The translations under genes were made by a program, and so were the position numbers. From contig JANPYM010000002.1 of the NCBI GenBank assembly GCA_025890175.1, positions 3,221,077 through 3,285,076 of the forward strand: a stretch of DNA of 64,000 nt, in the 5' to 3' direction. The stretch is from Ciborinia camelliae (taxonomy: Eukaryota > Ascomycota > Leotiomycetes > Helotiales > Sclerotiniaceae). Shown piece by piece: positions 58,636 to 64,000 of this stretch (its first letter is position 1; each line of letters begins with the position of its first letter). A model generated the notes under the pieces. The model was not told where the DNA came from. It saw only the letters and a program-made list of their open reading frames with translations, and made no database searches.

Positions 58636-60826
58636 TTAATCAATAAAATTATATTATAAATTAAAAATCTGGCATTTTAGTTACAAAATAGGTAAGATTA
58701 ATAATCATATTGTAAAGAAATATAAATTTTTATATTATAATATATTTGCTTTTATATTCTATAAATAAAATATTTATTTCAAAATTTTTGTTTAAGATAA
58801 TTTATTTAAACAAATAAATAAAACAATCTACAACAATATCTTAATCTTATTATACAAAAAGATTTAAACTTATTATCTTTATTTATAATATCAAATATAT
58901 TTATAAAACTAATAATATTTAAAGAATTTCGTTTATCTTTATTACTTTTTAATAAAAAAAATAACATTTCTATATAATCGAAATCTTTTATTTTATTATA
59001 AACTAAAATAATAATTTATAAAATATTTAATAAAAAATAAAGCAATAATATTAATTTAAAAAGTTTTATTATAAATTTAAAAAAATATTATAAATACAAA
59101 TTATATATTTTTAAATTGAAATATTTATATAATAATAAATTATAGGAATTTTACTTTAAAAACTTTTCAAATTAAAAAATAAAATATTTTTGATATATTA
59201 AAATATATTTTTTTTTTAAAATCTACAACAAATTAAAAGTTTATAAAATATACATTAAAAAAAATATTTTAAATAAAAAATTAAATATTTATTTAATACT
59301 TTTTAAAATCTTTTATATTAAATATTATAAATAAATTAATAATAAAATGAAAAAAACTTTAATAAATTATTATTTCAAATTTTGATTTCCAAAACTATTA
59401 TAATATATTTAAAAGATTAAGGATAAAAAATAAAAGTTATTAAACTTTTATTTTTAAATTAAACTTTTTAAAATTTTGAATAATATGTTTTATAAGAATT
59501 TTTTGTTATTATTATTTATTAAAATATTAAAAAAAAAAAATTAATCGATTTTTTTTTATACAAAAATAAGAAATTAAATAATTATAAAGGGTATTATAAT
59601 ATAAAATCTTTTTATAATATTTTAGCTTTATAAGATTTTAATATTTAGAATATCCCAGCTTTATTTATTTAAAATACTTTAATTTTTTAAAGATTTAATT
59701 TTTTAATAACAAAATTTAATCAATTTTAAATTAAAAATTTTTTGTTATAATTATTTATATTATAAATATTTAAGAATAAGAGAATCAATAAAAAAGAAAA
59801 CTTAGACTTTTTATTACAAGATATATTTGAATATTAAAATATTATAAAACTTGAATTACTAATTAAACTTAAATCATTTTCAATTTCATTAAAACTACTT
59901 AAAGTTTTGTTAAAAAAAAATAAGATTAATTTTTGAAAAAATAATATTATTTTTAAGGATAACGTTATTTTTATTAAATCTTAAAAATTCGATAAATTAT
60001 TTTGATTTTTAAAAAGTTATTTAATAATTTTTCAAGTAATAATTTCAATAATAATAATAATTTGAATTTAATATTATTTTGTTTATAAAAATATTAATTT
60101 AAAAAATCAAAAAAATCAAAATTATTAAATATTAATTTTGTTAAAATTCTGAATATTAATTATAATTTTAATAATTTTAACAAATTATATAATACTTTTA
60201 AAAAATATATTAATTAAAATAATAATTTTAATTTTAAATTTTTTATTTTTATTAATTATTATTAAAAAATTAATATCAATTATATTTTTTAAATAAAAAC
60301 TTTTTTAATAATATTAATAAAAATAATACTTAATTATTATTATATAAATTTTGATAATATACTCCAAAAATTAAAGGAAATATATTATATAATTATTTTA
60401 ATATTTAAAAATAATAAATATAAATAAAAAATATTATATTATTAGAAAAGTATAATATTTATTATAATAATTATTAAAAATAAAAAAAAGATTATTAAAA
60501 AATATTTATAAATTATAATTAACAAACTTTATTATTTATAAAAAAAATTAAATAAAAATTTATAAATATTGAATTATTTTTATTAGAAAATTATTAATAT
60601 TTATTAAATCATTAAAATCTATTTTATTGTATATTATAAATCAATCAAAAACGTTTTAGCTTTTTTCAAAAATCTATACTTTTTAATTATTATATATAAA
60701 AAAGTTTATTTCAAAAAAAATAGAATATTTTATTTTAATAAAAAATATAAGAATAATAAAGATTACAATAAAAATTATAAAAAATATATTAATTATAATA
60801 ATTATTTTTATTTAAAAAATAAAAAA

Positions 60827-61200
60827 TGTTTTATTTATAAACAATTAGAATATTAATTTATTAAATATAATAAAAAAAAACAAAATATATCAAAATAAAA
60901 ATTTAAAATAAAATATTTTAAATTAAATAATAAATTTAATAAAACATTTAAACAATTCCTTTTAAATTATAAAAAACTAATTTTACAAAATATTATTAAT
61001 AATAAAATTAATATTTTTTTTAAATAATATAAATTAGATTTTAATAAAAATAAAAAATCTAATATGTTTTTTATTTTATATAGATTGATTAATAACAAAA
61101 CAATTATAATAAATTTTTTCAATCGATTTTTTGTATATACCTTAATCAATAATATTAACTTTATACAATCCTCTTTTTCTAATATTATCGAAAATACCTT
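60827..61200 (+). pseudogene. RIP-mutated Gag CCHC knuckle and protease-like relic
   Basis: In one reading frame (codons starting at 60827), Cys, Tyr, Tyr, Tyr occur at the exact CX2CX4HX4C spacing of a retroelement zinc knuckle. Tyr replaces Cys or His, as G-to-A or C-to-T change would produce, and a TAA sits where CAA is expected. About 100 codons further in the same frame is NFFNRFFVYTLINN, in a strand pattern like a retroviral-type protease start. Both suggest a dead Gag-Pol element reading left to right. The knuckle is convincing; the protease is weak. Confidence 0.45.
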
Positions 61201-64000
61201 TAAAATCTATATAACTAAATATAATAATTAAAAGTTTTATAATATTATAATCGATTTCAATATAATACAATATTTGATAATAAAATAAAAGTAATATTTA
61301 GCTTACAAATATATATTCAAAAATATTAATATTAATTTAATTAAAATTAATATTATTAAATTTATCTTTAATATTAAATAAATAATATTAATTAATTTTA
61401 TTAATCTTTATTTACCTTTTAAAATTATTAAATTTTATATAATAAAAATTAATATATTATTTTTACTATTATTAACCAATATAAATAAATATAAGATTTA
61501 TTTTAATAATATTTAAAATACTTAATTTTATTAATAAATATATATTTAATATTTTAAAAAAATAATTATATTTTTTTATTTTAGAAAATCTAATTATAAA
61601 ATTTTATTTAGAATTTTATTAAAATCAATAATTATTATTTAATAGATATAAATTTAAAACGATTTTATAAATATTTTAAATATTTATTAATTTATTATTT
61701 TTATTAAATATTTTAAAAAACAGGATATAAAGATATTATTTAAAATAATTTAAAAAATCTTACCAGATTTTACAAATATTATTAAAAATATAAAAAATCT
61801 TTCAAAAGATTTAAATTCAATTTTTATAAAAATATTAATTTTAATTATTTAATTATAATAAATATTTTTTATATTAAAAAAAAAACTTATTTTTTATATA
61901 ATTAATAAAAAAATTCGTTTTCAAACAATCCAATAATTTAATAATATCAACATTTATTATATTTGAAATACCCTAAAAAAATGTTAAATAAATATATATA
62001 TAAAATCTTCAAATTATATTATTTATAATATTAATAAAAATTTTGTTAATAAAAAATTTATTTAATATATTAATATAATATTAATTAAAATTAAAAATAT
62101 ATTAATTAAAATATATTAATTTATCAAAACTATTAAATACTATTATTTTATATTACAATAAATATATAATATTATTAATAAGAAAATAAAAGAATTAGAA
62201 ATAATCAAAAAAATGAAATTATAAATAATTATTAAAACTATTAATAATTCAATAAAACTTAATAATTTAATTCTAATTCTTTTAATTTTTGGAATATATT
62301 TTTGAATAAATAAATTTAATATTTTAATATTATTAATATTATAATAATTAAAAGTTATTAAAAAAGTTATAAACAAATTATATAAATTAAAAATTAAACA
62401 AATAATATTAAATATTTTAAAATAATAAAATAAATCAAATATAAAATTAATATATAATTTGTTTTTAAATATTAAAATATTAATATAAAAAAAAGGAAAC
62501 AATTATATTAATAAATAAATAAAATTATTTAAATTATTTGATATAATAAATAAAATTTATATAATATAATTAATTAATAATTTTATTAAATTTAAATTTA
62601 TTTTAATAAAATTATTTTGATAATAAAAATTAATTGAATAAGATTAATTTTTAAATAATAATTTGTTTTAATTAAATTAAAATATTTAATTATTTTAATT
62701 AATAATTATTATTTTATTTATATATTAATTACAAAATATTATAGGAGTATAAATTTTATAAATAAATAATAATAATTTAATATTTATTATTAATATTTTT
62801 GTTTATTTTTAATTAAATAAAAAAAAATAATAAAGATATCTTTAATTTCTATTTTGATAAATCAAATAAAAAATTTATTTTTGTTATGATTGTAGTATTT
62901 ATATTATATTCAATAAATTTATTAATTTATATAAAATCGAAATAAAAGAAAATTAATAAATTAATAAAAAACAAAGTTTTCAAATTTGTTTTATTAAAAA
63001 ATATATTATTAAATATTAGGATTTTTAATTTATAATTTATTAATAAAATCAAATATATTAAAATTAATAAAATATATTTTAAATCTCAATTAATTGTTTA
63101 AATATAATAAAACAAAAATAAAAATATAATTTTTATACAATTATTTATAATATAATATATTAATTAATAAATAATATTAATATTAATAATAATTAAAAAA
63201 ATTATAAAATATAATATTAATTTTTATAAATAAAATATTAATTAAATTTATATTTAAATTATAATTAATTTGACCAAAAATTCTATATTTAATTATTATT
63301 AAAAATAAAAATTTTTAAAAAATTTTTATTACAAATAATATATTTGTTATATAATATTTCAAAAACTAAAAACTATTAATTTAATATTTATTATAAATAT
63401 TATATTAAAAATTTTTAAATAAAATAATCGATTTATAATTTATATTTTATATATATAATATTAAAAAATATTGTTTTTAAAATTGTTAATTTATAAACTA
63501 ATAATATATTTATTATTATTAATAAAAAATTTGTAAATTGAAAATAAAAACAATTCGAAAAAACTAAATTTTTAACCAAAAAATATAAAATATTAATATT
63601 TAAGATTTTAATAAAATTTAATAATAAAATATTTATAATAAATAATAATACAATTTATTTAAATTAAAAAAATTAATTCAAAAATATTAAACTAATTAAA
63701 ATTAAGCTTACAAATTTATATAATATTTGAAAAAAAATTCGTATAATTGTTACACCAAAAAATTAATATCTTTTATATTAAATTTAAATTATATATAATA
63801 CAATAATATATTAATCAAAAATATTATATAACCTATTAACTACCATTTAAATAACTAATCCAAAATTAAAAAATATTAAAATATTAAATAAATATTTGTA
63901 ATAATAAATCGATAATTCAATACAAAAATTTTATTATATCCCGCTTAATATTAATTCATTTTAATTAATTATTTTTATTAATACCTTCTTTATTAATAAT

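Larger units (their letters stand above)
53395..64000. repeat. RIP-degraded AT-rich block, gene-free
   Basis: From about 53.4 kb to the end the sequence is nearly all A and T apart from four GC-containing islands. Long stop-laden frames and rare CpA/TpG dinucleotides fit C-to-T mutation on both strands by RIP acting on old transposons. Open frames here are made of Ile, Asn, Lys, Leu, Phe and Tyr only and are not genes. Such blocks are usually heterochromatic. The block continues past the window. Confidence 0.9.

Noticed and set aside
62143..62502. 119-codon open frame on the minus strand in the AT block
   Set aside because: It is composed almost only of Ile, Asn, Phe, Leu, Tyr and Lys, as expected of random AT-rich DNA.

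Overview
The window is nuclear DNA of a filamentous ascomycete. Most genes carry short GT-AG introns, often with a TACTAAT or CTGAC-like branch site, intergenic spaces are compact, and the right end is an extremely AT-rich block typical of repeat-induced point mutation (RIP). The protein sequences and the combination of a chlorinating polyketide locus with AT-rich blocks fit a leotiomycete, perhaps Sclerotiniaceae. That placement is an inference from remembered homologues, not a database result.

Layout. From 0 to 34 kb lies an ordinary housekeeping region: an unrecognised protein, AP-3 beta-adaptin, a zinc-knuckle protein, PPG1 phosphatase, Rho-GDI, a Bqt4-like inner nuclear membrane protein, an acidic orphan protein, BUB3, GPN2, POP5, a gephyrin-like molybdenum cofactor enzyme, a Cys/His plus Gln-rich orphan, the V-ATPase c'' subunit, TFIIA gamma, a small orphan and a FAXC/metaxin-like GST-fold protein.

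From 35.8 to 46 kb lies a decayed secondary-metabolite cluster of the geodin / pestheic acid / emodin type. It holds an AflR-like regulator without its zinc cluster, a non-reducing polyketide synthase reduced to SAT, a sliver of KS and half of PT, an intact DUF1772 anthrone oxygenase, a frameshifted metallo-beta-lactamase thioesterase, a truncated MFS transporter, and a truncated flavin halogenase whose reading frame runs into an O-methyltransferase. Together these would have made and exported a chlorinated, methylated anthraquinone or benzophenone/xanthone. As sequenced, the pathway cannot work because no functional synthase is present.

From 47 to 53 kb are a TMEM42-like membrane protein, an array of ACCGGG-type palindromic repeats, and an HLTF/Rad5-like HIRAN-SNF2-RING translocase.

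From about 53.4 kb to the end is RIP-degraded DNA almost free of G and C. It is interrupted by four short islands that look like solo LTRs (TGTTG...CAACA, some with perfect 5-bp target duplications). A fifth LTR of the same kind borders the polyketide cluster at 35.3 kb. A CCHC knuckle relic in the AT block points to a dead Gag-Pol retroelement.
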